Counted from the first letter of the stretch, positions 1 through 6,854 are shown. The stretch is 10,471 bases of DNA from UBA2233 sp002347965 [NCBI: Nitrospirae bacterium UBA2233] (GCA_002347965.1 DDYN01000030.1:10215-20685), one strand, 5' to 3'. A program made the numbers and translations. Notes: generated by a model from the sequence alone, not told the origin.

Positions 1-2
1 GT

Positions 3-626
3 GCGGCGCTGGGCGAGTACTGGATTTTCCGGGGGGATCTTCCGGATACGTTCGTGTTCATGACGCTGGGCTCTGGTATCGGGGGCGGCGTGATTTTGCA
101 GGGCAAGCTTTGGAGGGGCTACCTTGGCTCTGCGGGTGAAATCGGCCACATTCCCGTCGAGCCGAACGGCCCTTTTTGCGGCGGTGGCCACCAGGGTTGT
201 ATCGAAGTTTTTTCTAGTGCGGTCGGTCTGAAGAACTTGATCGGCCGCGTGCTTGACGAGGGGGTAACATCGCCCTTCCTTTCGGCCTTTAAAGAAAGGA
301 GCCCGACGGTTACGCCAAAGGATGCCTACGAGGCCGCTAAACAGGATGATTTTGGAGCAAGACGGCTGTTTGAGCGCTTCGGAGAGTACCTTGGCATTGC
401 GCTTGCGAGCGTCGTCAACGTGCTCAACCCTCCGGCAATCGTGATTGGAGGGAACATAGCCAACGCCTGGGAGTTCTTTGCCCCATCTATCCTCCCGTCA
501 TTGAAACGGCACACATTTCCTTACGTGGCAGAAAGGCTCAAGATTCGCAAGGCCGGGCTTGGCGAGGATGCAGGGATTCTCGGTGCGGCCAGCCTCATTT
601 TTGCCAAAGAGGCATGTTTGCCCTGA
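3..626 (+). CDS. ROK family sugar kinase (glucokinase-like), 5' end cut by window
   Basis: This is the C-terminal part (207 residues visible) of a ROK-family kinase, a group that mostly phosphorylates glucose or other hexoses with ATP in the cytoplasm and also includes sugar-responsive repressors. The frame is open from base 3, and the residues before position 54 (AALGEYW) fit the usual ROK core, so the GTG at 54 and ATG at 60 are internal and the true start lies outside the window. Visible landmarks are the glycine-rich phosphate loop TLGSGIGGG, the EIGH motif with its conserved histidine, and the zinc-loop region CGGGHQGCIE. ROK proteins normally have CxCGxxGC here, so the second cysteine is glycine in this copy. 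The end overlaps recO by 13 nt. Kinase rather than repressor is likely but unproven, because the part that would show a helix-turn-helix is outside the window. Confidence 0.88.
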   Translation, partial: AALGEYWIFRGDLPDTFVFMTLGSGIGGGVILQGKLWRGYLGSAGEIGHIPVEPNGPFCGGGHQGCIEVFSSAVGLKNLIGRVLDEGVTSPFLSAFKERSPTVTPKDAYEAAKQDDFGARRLFERFGEYLGIALASVVNVLNPPAIVIGGNIANAWEFFAPSILPSLKRHTFPYVAERLKIRKAGLGEDAGILGAASLIFAKEACLP

Positions 627-1372
627 GCCAACCCGCGCTTCTCGAAGATGAAGGGTTTGTGCTGGCCAAAGATTTGCTTGGAGAGGACAGCCTTAGGGTT
701 TTCTATCTCACCCGCAAGCTTGGTAGGTGGGAAGGGATAGCCAAGAAGGCAAGGAAAAGCTTACGGCGCTTTGGCGGAGGGCTCGAGCCGTTTTGTATCC
801 TTGATGTCGCATGCAGGGCCTCCAAGGGCCAGGCGAACACGTTCTTTTTGGAGAGAAGCAAGTCAAGGGTATTCTTCGATGGAATCTTGGCCTCGAAGCA
901 CGCCGCGATGGCCGGTTTTTTGGCCAACGACATTGTCTTGAATTCTCAACTTGGGCCAGGAGAAGCTTTGCCCTTGTTTTCGAGCTATCACGGGCTGCTC
1001 GTCGCGCTGGATGCCGGCGAAAACCCTTGGAGCGCACTGCTTTCGTTTTTCGAAGCGTTTTTTTGCCTGATCGGGATTGCACCCAAGCTAAAACGCTGCG
1101 TTCGGTGCGGCTCGCTCCTTGCAGGCCACTCCAAGGCGGGCCTGTCGGTTTCCGAGGCCGGGGCCGTCTGCCCCTCTTGCCTTGCCAAGCAAGAGCGCCT
1201 GCTCGGTTCTTCCTTGCCCCTCTATGCAAAGGGTGCACAGCACGCTCTCGTTCGGTTCTATTTGGAGCACTGGCAGTACCGGTTCGACCGGGCCCTTTTG
1301 AGTTATAGGGTGTACCGGGAAGTCTCGAATTCCAGCATGCCAAACCCTTCGGAGGAAGGCTCGTTTCCTTGA
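614..1372 (+). CDS. recO: DNA repair protein RecO
   Basis: RecO is the 252-residue recombination mediator that works with RecR (and RecF) to load RecA onto SSB-coated single-stranded DNA at gaps. The N-terminal OB-fold is recognisable at residues 10-80, with the family phrase RRFGGGLEPF at about 51-60. A helical middle part follows, then a four-cysteine zinc site: C162-x2-C165 (RCVRCG) and C186-x2-C189 (CPSC). The length is normal for the family. The ATG at 614 lies inside the end of the ROK kinase gene (13-nt overlap), which suggests translational coupling; GAGG lies only one base before the ATG, too close for a standard ribosome site. The stop is 4 nt from the stop of the convergent thioesterase gene, and no clear terminator separates them. 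Confidence 0.9.
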   Translation: MFALSQPALLEDEGFVLAKDLLGEDSLRVFYLTRKLGRWEGIAKKARKSLRRFGGGLEPFCILDVACRASKGQANTFFLERSKSRVFFDGILASKHAAMAGFLANDIVLNSQLGPGEALPLFSSYHGLLVALDAGENPWSALLSFFEAFFCLIGIAPKLKRCVRCGSLLAGHSKAGLSVSEAGAVCPSCLAKQERLLGSSLPLYAKGAQHALVRFYLEHWQYRFDRALLSYRVYREVSNSSMPNPSEEGSFP

Positions 1373-1376
1373 GGGC

Positions 1377-1877
1377 CTAGCAAGCCGTTCCTTCATCGTT
1401 TTTTTGGATGCCAGTACTGAATTTTGGGTGTTCAATCACGTTGGCGGGACCGTTCAAGCCTTCGATATAGGCCAGACTCAAGCCCTGTAGCTCTTTTGGA
1501 ATTCTGACGGGGGTCTTCGTTTCGAGGTTTACGAAGCACCCTTCTTGCGTTGCTTCGAACACCTTCTGGCCGTCTTTTTGGATTTCTGCGCCCATGACGA
1601 ACCGAACCCGATCGAGCCGCTCAATCCACACAGAACCATTGGGCTGATCGAATAGCCTTAAAGGCTTTAAATAGCGCGCTTGGGTTTTAGAAATCAAAGG
1701 TACGCTGCGGTCCTTTATCGCTTGTTCCAAAGGGTAGTGGACCTCCATGAACCGGAGTCTCAAGTCCTCGAGCCAACGGATGTAGACGATATTGGAGACG
1801 ACGCCGGCAAAGTCGATGTCGTACGTGACGATCCGTAAGGGCATAGATACGGGCAGAATGCGTAGCGACTGTTCCAT
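1377..1877 (-). CDS. hotdog-fold acyl-CoA thioesterase, YbgC/4HBT-like
   Basis: This 166-residue protein resembles the 4-hydroxybenzoyl-CoA/YbgC thioesterase family, which hydrolyses acyl-CoA or acyl-ACP thioesters. The signature lies near the N-terminus: YDIDFAGVVSNIVYIRWLED corresponds to the family pattern Y-D-T-D-x-x-G-V-V-Y-H-x-x-Y, with the catalytic aspartate kept. The His that follows GVVY in YbgC is Asn here, as in other hotdog branches. The ATG at 1877 is three bases beyond the stop of the RsbR-like gene upstream, so the two are very probably cotranscribed and translationally coupled. A second ATG at 1844 is possible but has no ribosome site. The C-terminal tail after about residue 135 is longer than in short YbgC proteins and has no motif I recognise. 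The physiological substrate cannot be deduced. Confidence 0.75.
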   Translation of the reverse strand: MEQSLRILPVSMPLRIVTYDIDFAGVVSNIVYIRWLEDLRLRFMEVHYPLEQAIKDRSVPLISKTQARYLKPLRLFDQPNGSVWIERLDRVRFVMGAEIQKDGQKVFEATQEGCFVNLETKTPVRIPKELQGLSLAYIEGLNGPANVIEHPKFSTGIQKNDEGTAC

Positions 1878-1880
1878 GCC

Positions 1881-2738
1881 TCAGGCCCGTTTCTCCGGAT
1901 GGCCGACGTTAACGGCTTCGCGGAACCCCAGCTCTCGTAACGCCGCCCTAAGGCCCTGTTCAAGCGTGGCGAACGTTGGAATCCCTTCCAGTCGGGCTCC
2001 GATACGTGTGAGCTGCTGGGCTACGTTCGGCTTGATGCCTACGAGCATCGCCTCTGTCCCCAAAAGTCTGATCGCTCCTATGAGCTTGACCAACTCTCCT
2101 ACGATGTTCGTATCGACGTGCGCAAGGCCAGAGAGGTCAAGCAGGACAAACCTTGGCTTGTAAGAAGAAATTGTTTCCAAGAGTCCTTCTTGGAGTTCGT
2201 GCATACGCATCGAATCGAAGCTTCCCATCAAGGGCGCCATGAGCACTCCCCGCCATACCGGGATGATCGGAGTCTGGAGCTCTTTGATCGTCTGCTGTTG
2301 GGCCTCTACCACCTCTTGGAGCCTAGTTCTCGTCTCTTCCAATAGCTTGTCGTAGGTGCCTGTCACCAAAACCTTTAGCCTACGGATATGCTTCAAAAAC
2401 CTTGAAAACAGCTGGGGAGCCTTTTCTTTGACTAAGTCTTCCATGGCCAGGCACCCTTCGATGAACAGCGAGGAGTTCACGTTGACTTCGACATGGGTTT
2501 GTGCAACCTGTTGCGCGACCGGCACTAGGTCAAGCTCGTCTTTGGTCAGCATGTCATGACATAGACCATCGAGCTTTCCTAGCAGCCCTTGGAACCTCGG
2601 TTGTTCATGGATGGCCTCTTTGCCCTCCACGCCGTAAGCGTGCTCAAAGACGGCGCGCTTTTTTGGGTCTTGTAGGTTCATCTCTTCAAAGCGGTGGGCA
2701 AGCTGTTTTGCTAGCCACTGGGAAGAGGCGGCTTTCAT
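1881..2738 (-). CDS. RsbR-like STAS-domain stressosome protein
   Basis: From the ATG at 2738 this is a 285-residue protein with the RsbR layout. An N-terminal helical domain of about 145 residues resembles the non-haem globin-like sensor of RsbR paralogues. A short linker helix follows, then a STAS domain at about 155-270. In the STAS part, LLDLSGLAHVDT and AMLVGIKPNVAQQL match the RsbR/RsbS pattern. D209-T210 aligns with the RsbT-phosphorylated threonine Thr205 of Bacillus subtilis RsbRA, and D175-S176 aligns with its Thr171 site, here serine. Known relatives build stressosomes with RsbS and the kinase RsbT, but no partner gene is in the window. A GTG at 2753 would add five residues. I prefer the ATG because GGAGAAAG lies at the right distance before it and the GTG has no such site. 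The thioesterase gene follows 3 nt later. Confidence 0.8.
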   Translation of the reverse strand: MKAASSQWLAKQLAHRFEEMNLQDPKKRAVFEHAYGVEGKEAIHEQPRFQGLLGKLDGLCHDMLTKDELDLVPVAQQVAQTHVEVNVNSSLFIEGCLAMEDLVKEKAPQLFSRFLKHIRRLKVLVTGTYDKLLEETRTRLQEVVEAQQQTIKELQTPIIPVWRGVLMAPLMGSFDSMRMHELQEGLLETISSYKPRFVLLDLSGLAHVDTNIVGELVKLIGAIRLLGTEAMLVGIKPNVAQQLTRIGARLEGIPTFATLEQGLRAALRELGFREAVNVGHPEKRA

Positions 2739-2743
2739 GGGTT

Positions 2744-2751
2744 CTTTCTCC
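2744..2751 (-). promoter_or_regulatory. ribosome binding site deciding the RsbR-like start
   Basis: On the minus strand GGAGAAAG is followed by CCC-type spacing and an ATG at 2738 (nine bases after GGAG). The upstream GTG at 2753 overlaps this site and has no Shine-Dalgarno sequence of its own, so the ATG is the better start. Confidence 0.6.
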
Positions 2752-2789
2752 ACTTTTTTTGGCAGAACAAGGGGTATTATTACTGGATC

Positions 2790-2804
2790 AGCGGCGAACC
2801 CGCT
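2790..2804. repeat. short inverted repeat in the leader of the RsbR-like gene
   Basis: AGCGG and CCGCT form a perfect 5-bp stem around a 5-base loop (CGAAC). It falls inside the predicted 5' untranslated leader between the promoter at 2863-2891 and the start at 2738. It has no T-run, so it is not a terminator. Any regulatory role is a guess. Confidence 0.3.
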
Positions 2805-2862
2805 AAAGGGCTACTTAAAAAGGAATTCCCCAGCGTGCGAGGCAAAGCGCTTAGAAATTTCC

Positions 2863-2891
2863 ATTTTAGCAAAGGGGACTTGCGCTGTAAA
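2863..2891 (-). promoter_or_regulatory. sigma70-like promoter for the RsbR-like/thioesterase operon
   Basis: Read on the minus strand, TTTACA (2891-2886) is followed by exactly 17 bases and TAAAAT (2868-2863). Each box differs from consensus at one base. Transcription would start near 2856 and leave a leader of a little over 100 nt before the ATG at 2738. This is the only strong candidate in the 258-bp gap between the antiporter stop and the RsbR-like gene. Confidence 0.65.
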
Positions 2892-2892
2892 C

Positions 2893-2904
2893 CGGCCTGG
2901 GCCG
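2893..2904. repeat. palindrome next to the -35 box, possible operator
   Basis: CGGCC-TG-GGCCG is a 12-bp palindrome with a two-base centre. Its edge is one base upstream of the -35 box of the promoter at 2863-2891, a place where a dimeric regulator could act. It could also be chance in GC-rich DNA. A second small hairpin, AGCCA-AAAC-TGGCT, lies at 2924-2937. Confidence 0.3.
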
Positions 2905-2996
2905 AGCAAAGTACGGTATCAACAGCCAAAACTGGCTAAAGACGCCCGGGTACGTCGGGTCCATTGAATCTCTTCCTCCCCTATAGGCTCGTTTTT

Positions 2997-4670
2997 TCAG
3001 ATAGGCCTTAAAATGTCGTAATCGCCCTGCCTTAGCGTTTCTGTCAAAGAAAGAACCTCTTTTTCCTTAAGGCCGATATGGATGAGCACTCTGCCGAACA
3101 AAGCGATGGCCGTCTCAAGCTCTTCTGTGACAACGTCGTCGGCTCCAAGAGACTTCAGCGTTTTGGCCTCCGTCATGAAAGGAACCCTTGCGAGGATTGT
3201 CAGGGATGGGTTGAGTTGTCGCGCAGTCTTTACGATATTGCGGGTGGCCAAGGGGTCGGCGTGGACCGTGATGACCAGGACGTCGGCGGAAAGCACGCCG
3301 GCATGCCTGAGCATCTCAGGGTTGGTTGCATCCCCATAAAGGATGGGAACGCCAAGCCGCCTTTCTTTCTTGACGGTGAGGGGGTTGAGTTCGATCACTC
3401 GGTAAGGGATTTTTGCGTACCGGGCCGCGTGCGCAACCCCCCGGCCGACAATGCCGAACCCGACGATGACCACGGAGGCTGACTCGGGAATCGCTGCTTG
3501 GCCGTAGCTCGCAAGGGAGCCTTTGTTGTAGGCCAGCCACCTGCCAAAGAGGAACGAGGCGGGCGTTAGGGCCATCGTTAGGATTGTGACGCCAAGGAGG
3601 TGCTGGTAGGTATCCGGCCCGAGAACTCCCAGGCCGCTGCCTGCCTGGATCAAAAGTAGCCCAAACTCGCCCGCCGGGCTGATTGCCGTCCCGATCAAGA
3701 TTGCCGTCCTTAAGGGCTTGGATATGATTAGGCCCACCAGAGTGCCCACCGTCGCTTTGAGCACAAGGACACCAAGAGCGGCGAAAGCGACAAAGAGGCC
3801 ATCAGCCGCGAGCGCATGTAGGTTTAGAAGCATGCCGATCGAGATGAAAAACAGGCTGGCGAAGATGTCCCTTATTGGCAGCAGGCTGCCCAACGTGGAG
3901 TGGGCGTACTCGGAATCGGCAAGGATCAGGCCCGCAAGGAACGCCCCAAGGGCCACAGAAAGGCCTGCCTTGGAAAGCAGAGCAGGGATTGCCAGGCATA
4001 GCGTGATGGCCGTGATGTGGAAGAGCTCTTGGCTCTTTGTCCGTGCGACCCGCTCCATGAGCGCGGGCACGATCCATCGCCCCAAAACGAGCGTTCCTAG
4101 AAGGACGGCGAGAGCTTTAATAGCGACCCAGCCCGCCCCAAGGCCCAAAGATACGTTCTTTCCCGCAAAGAACGGGAGGCAGAGCATCAAAGGGATGGAG
4201 GCAATGTCCTGAAAGATCAAGATGGCGACGATGCTCCTGCCATGAGGGCTCGTTACTTCCCCCTTGCTTGCAAGCTCTCTTAAGATGAGCGTCGTTGAGC
4301 TAAGCGCAAGGACGAACCCTACAAACAGGCCCGCTCGAGCCTCGAGATGAAACAACCCTGCACCCAACGCTAGAAGGGCAGCCGTTAAGAGCAGCTGCAG
4401 TCCCCCGCCTAGGAGCGCGTCCCTGCGGGCCAAGAAGAGCTCTCTTACTGAAAACTCGACACCAACGCCGAACAAGAGCAGCACGACGCCAAAAGAGGCC
4501 AGGGTTTCCACGTCGTCCGTGGGAATTAAATTGAGCCCAGACGGGCCCACGAACACGCCCGTTACTAGATAACCAACGACCTGAGGTACCTTGAAGCGAT
4601 GGCAGACGAGCAATACAGCGATGCTTAGCCCGAAGACCGCCAAAAGCTCGTAAATGACGGGCGTTTCCAT
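2997..4670 (-). CDS. CPA2 family cation:proton antiporter with RCK/TrkA-N domain (KefC-like)
   Basis: This inner-membrane protein of 557 residues probably exchanges K+ or Na+ for protons or releases K+. Residues 1-385 are about a dozen hydrophobic segments typical of the Na+/H+ exchanger fold. They include LFQD-type IFQDIASIPL with the conserved Asp155, the ALSSTTLILREL segment at 122-133, and SPAGEFGLLL at 331-340. A cytoplasmic RCK N domain follows from about 398, with the nucleotide-binding glycine motif GFGIVGRG (404-411) and E427 at the end of the second strand. There is no C-terminal TrkA-C domain. The frame is open further upstream to 4760, but the ATG at 4670 starts directly before the first membrane segment and follows the acyl-ACP thioesterase stop by 10 nt. 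Coupled translation from that gene is likely, since the ribosome site is weak. Ion specificity cannot be read from the sequence. Confidence 0.87.
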   Translation of the reverse strand: METPVIYELLAVFGLSIAVLLVCHRFKVPQVVGYLVTGVFVGPSGLNLIPTDDVETLASFGVVLLLFGVGVEFSVRELFLARRDALLGGGLQLLLTAALLALGAGLFHLEARAGLFVGFVLALSSTTLILRELASKGEVTSPHGRSIVAILIFQDIASIPLMLCLPFFAGKNVSLGLGAGWVAIKALAVLLGTLVLGRWIVPALMERVARTKSQELFHITAITLCLAIPALLSKAGLSVALGAFLAGLILADSEYAHSTLGSLLPIRDIFASLFFISIGMLLNLHALAADGLFVAFAALGVLVLKATVGTLVGLIISKPLRTAILIGTAISPAGEFGLLLIQAGSGLGVLGPDTYQHLLGVTILTMALTPASFLFGRWLAYNKGSLASYGQAAIPESASVVIVGFGIVGRGVAHAARYAKIPYRVIELNPLTVKKERRLGVPILYGDATNPEMLRHAGVLSADVLVITVHADPLATRNIVKTARQLNPSLTILARVPFMTEAKTLKSLGADDVVTEELETAIALFGRVLIHIGLKEKEVLSLTETLRQGDYDILRPI

Positions 4671-4680
4671 TGGCGGTTCT

Positions 4681-5448
4681 TTAATGCCTAGGCTTAAGCT
4701 GGATGTGAGCGCGAAGAAGCTGTTCTTTAGCGGCGTGCTGGCCTCGCTCGATCGAAGCAAGGAAAGACCCGTAGTTTTGCCGAGCTTCCTCGAGGGCCAT
4801 GCTAAGCATCTCGCCGTAACGGGCTTCCTTAAGGAATTGGACGTCGATCTCTACGATCTGCTGCTTTTCGTAAACTCCGAGGGGAAAAAGGTCAAAAAGC
4901 CACGCCAAGTACTTTAGGTTGTTTACGTGATAGTTTACGTCCACGTCCGAATACGTTACGGCATGGGGCATTTCAACGGAAGGCCTGATGAGCCTTGGCA
5001 GGGGTTCTCTGGAGTAAGAAAGTGCCTCTTGGGAGAAGACCGGCATGGGACGAAGGACATCCTTTAAGCTTTTTGGCCTATGGGTTCGCAAATCAAGCAG
5101 CATCCAGGAGCTCGTGGCCTTCGCGATCTCCTGGCCCCCTGAATCCGTTACGAGAAAATCTCTGAGCACTTGAAGCCCCCCGACGCGCTTGACCCATGTG
5201 GCCACGACCCCGCGTTCGAGGGTTTCCAAGTATCGGGTAATGACCGATTTCATCCGGGTCAGAACCCAAAAAAGGCCGATTTCTCGCAAGTCTTGAAATC
5301 CCATTCGAAGTGCTATGCCATGCTGGATTGCCGCCTCCTGAATGTGGACGAGAAAATAGTAAGGCGATAGAAGTCCATGGAAATCTATTTCGTGGGGCTT
5401 GACTTCAAAGGGGAGGAAAAAGACGTTCTTGTTCGTCTCGGTTTCCAT
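4681..5448 (-). CDS. acyl-ACP thioesterase (FatA/bacterial TE family)
   Basis: This 255-residue double-hotdog protein should release free fatty acids from acyl-ACP in the cytoplasm. The first hotdog carries DFHGLLSPYYFLVHIQEAA and FWVLTRMK (60-67), typical of the acyl-ACP thioesterase family. The second carries the active-site phrase DVNYHVNNLKYLAW with D170, N172 and H174 in the D-x-N-x-H spacing known from plant FatB, followed by E208 in LKEARYGE. The residue after that glutamate is cysteine in plant enzymes and alanine (A209) here. To my knowledge bacterial members often lack that cysteine and plant FatB work gives catalytic roles to Asp, Asn, His and Glu, so activity is plausible. The start ATG is 4 nt after the alcohol dehydrogenase stop. 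GGGAG abuts the ATG directly, so coupling with the upstream gene is more likely than independent initiation. Confidence 0.82.
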   Translation of the reverse strand: METETNKNVFFLPFEVKPHEIDFHGLLSPYYFLVHIQEAAIQHGIALRMGFQDLREIGLFWVLTRMKSVITRYLETLERGVVATWVKRVGGLQVLRDFLVTDSGGQEIAKATSSWMLLDLRTHRPKSLKDVLRPMPVFSQEALSYSREPLPRLIRPSVEMPHAVTYSDVDVNYHVNNLKYLAWLFDLFPLGVYEKQQIVEIDVQFLKEARYGEMLSMALEEARQNYGSFLASIERGQHAAKEQLLRAHIQLKPRH

Positions 5449-5452
5449 CTCC

Positions 5453-6469
5453 CTACCCGATACGGAGAACCATCGCCCCCTTGACCCTGCCTTTCTTTAG
5501 GGCGGCGAGCGCCTCGTTGGCGGCATCGAGCGGGACGGGGTTAACGCTGGGCCGGATACGGACGGCCGCCGCGAGCGCAAGGAAATCGAGCGCATCCTGC
5601 CTTGTGACGTTGGCTACGCTCTTGATCTCGCGCTCTTTCCAAAGATGCGAGGCGTAATCGAGCTCTGGGATTGGGGTTTCTTTCCGGATTGCGTTGATCA
5701 CGAGCCTGCCAGAGGGCTCGAGCACGGAAAGCGCCGCCTTGATGGGTTCTCCTACAGGCGTGAAGTCGATCGCGGCGGTAAGGCGGCTTGGAGGCGTGTC
5801 TCCTGTCACTCCTACCCAGTCTGCTCCTAAGGCCCTGGCCAGGACTTGGTGCTCGGTTTGAGCAGGCCTTGTGAACACGAACACCCTGGCGTTTGGGAAT
5901 TTATGCTTGGCCAAAGGAAGAACGATGTGCGCAGACGCTCCGAACCCAAAAAGCCCCAAAACGCCGCCGTCTTCAAGGTTGGTGAGTTTGAGCGCCCTGT
6001 AGCCGATGACGCCCGCGCACAGGAGCGGTGCGGCCTCTAGGTCACCAAAGCACTCCGGAATCAGGTAGGCGAAGCCCTCGGGGACGACCAAGAACTCGGC
6101 GTAGCCACCGTCCTTGTCGAGGCCCGTAAACTTGGCCTCAGGGCAGAGGTTCTCCAAGCCTTTCTTACAGAACGCGCACGATCGACAAGCAGAGAAGATC
6201 CAGGCAACGCCCACTCGATCGCCCAATTTGTGGAGCGTCGCGCCTTGCCCTAAAGCCTCAACCACTCCGACAACTTGATGGCCAGGCACGACGGGCAGCG
6301 CTGGCGGCGTTAGCCGACCCTCGACCTCGTCTAGCTCGGTGTGGCATACTCCGCACGCTTTCACCCGAATCCTCACCTCGCCCGGTTTTGGGCTCGGTAT
6401 GGGCAGTTCTCGAAGCTCCAAGGAGCGGTCGTTTACCGGGGCGATCCTTGTGATGACCATGGCCTTCAT
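5453..6469 (-). CDS. zinc-dependent alcohol dehydrogenase (MDR superfamily, AdhA-like)
   Basis: This 338-residue medium-chain dehydrogenase/reductase should interconvert an alcohol and its aldehyde with NAD(P). Catalytic zinc ligands are seen at C42 and H64 (in GVCHTE and PGHQVVG) and probably C151. The structural zinc site is C95-x2-C98-x2-C101-x7-C109. The cofactor-binding turn is GLFGFGASAH (172-181), and this GFGASAH form is typical of the AdhA-like branch. The usual GHE triplet reads GHQ, also known in that branch. The frame extends to an ATG at 6508, but that would overlap the oxidase relic. The ATG at 6469 has AAAGGGG eight bases upstream and begins at the usual MKAMV. It heads a tight run with the acyl-ACP thioesterase (4-nt gap) and the antiporter. 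No promoter was found directly upstream, so read-through from the tRNA-Pro promoter is possible. The substrate is not known; long-chain or short-chain alcohols are both possible. Confidence 0.87.
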   Translation of the reverse strand: MKAMVITRIAPVNDRSLELRELPIPSPKPGEVRIRVKACGVCHTELDEVEGRLTPPALPVVPGHQVVGVVEALGQGATLHKLGDRVGVAWIFSACRSCAFCKKGLENLCPEAKFTGLDKDGGYAEFLVVPEGFAYLIPECFGDLEAAPLLCAGVIGYRALKLTNLEDGGVLGLFGFGASAHIVLPLAKHKFPNARVFVFTRPAQTEHQVLARALGADWVGVTGDTPPSRLTAAIDFTPVGEPIKAALSVLEPSGRLVINAIRKETPIPELDYASHLWKEREIKSVANVTRQDALDFLALAAAVRIRPSVNPVPLDAANEALAALKKGRVKGAMVLRIG

Positions 6470-6477
6470 GCACAATT

Positions 6478-6484
6478 CCCCTTT
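6478..6484 (-). promoter_or_regulatory. ribosome binding site for the alcohol dehydrogenase
   Basis: On the minus strand a purine-rich AAAGGGG ends eight bases before the ATG at 6469. It supports this start over the in-frame ATG at 6508, which is not preceded by a similar site. Confidence 0.6.
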
Positions 6485-6494
6485 TTTTCTTGCC

Positions 6495-6854
6495 TTAATT
6501 GGGGCCACCCAGGATGGTGTAGGGGCGCATCATCTCGAAGTCCTCGTGCTCAAGCATGTGACAGCGCCAGACAAACCTCCAGGGGAAGGCTTCGAAGTGC
6601 ACGAGGATTCGGGTCATTTCGCCGAACCCTTCCCAAGAAGGTTTCTTTGGAGCTTTCGGGAAACCTCGTGCATGCGGAGGATATACCTTGGAACGGGCTC
6701 CTGGCCTACGGTACGGGCTATGCTTGGAGAGGAGAAAGGGGCGACAAACTTGGCGTCGAGGCGTTTTAGGGGCAACCGCCAACTCATGCCCAACGGACCA
6801 GCGGGCCAAAAGAGCGCCTTCAAGCACTGTTTTTAGAAAAAAACGCCGGTCCAT
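6495..6854 (-). pseudogene. multicopper oxidase relic (CotA/bilirubin oxidase-like), frameshifted and internally deleted
   Basis: Three fragments of one oxidase can be read in order on the minus strand. The ATG at 6854 gives MDRRFFLK, like a twin-arginine export signal. From about 6790 the homology moves to another frame, with LDAKFVAPF and then PRYILRMHEVSRKLQRNL, which resembles the region before LPPTRLWGY in CotA-type enzymes. From 6623 to the TAA at 6495 it returns to the first frame with the C-terminal copper motif VWRCHMLEHEDFEMMRPY. Intact relatives are roughly 450-550 residues long, so several hundred residues are missing at a junction near 6623-6640, in addition to the frameshift near 6755-6790. 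In the copper motif the first His of HCH is Arg (codon at 6566-6564), which would lose a copper ligand. The first frame happens to stay open throughout. A functional short protein is very unlikely. Confidence 0.82.

Noticed and set aside
708-1343. A 211-codon minus-strand frame opposite recO
   Set aside because: It is arginine/proline-rich and lacks any family motif, while recO on the other strand is fully supported. It is an antisense shadow.
1353-1405. A possible bidirectional terminator between recO and the convergent thioesterase
   Set aside because: The best stem (AGGAA/TTCCT) is AT-rich and short, and the T-run near 1398-1404 is too far from it and within the thioesterase gene.
2924-2937. 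The AGCCA-AAAC-TGGCT hairpin as a terminator of the antiporter gene
   Set aside because: It has only five base pairs and no T-run follows on the minus strand.
2737-2967. A 76-codon plus-strand frame in the gap before the RsbR-like gene
   Set aside because: It has no motif and no ribosome site, and it lies over the minus-strand promoter and leader.
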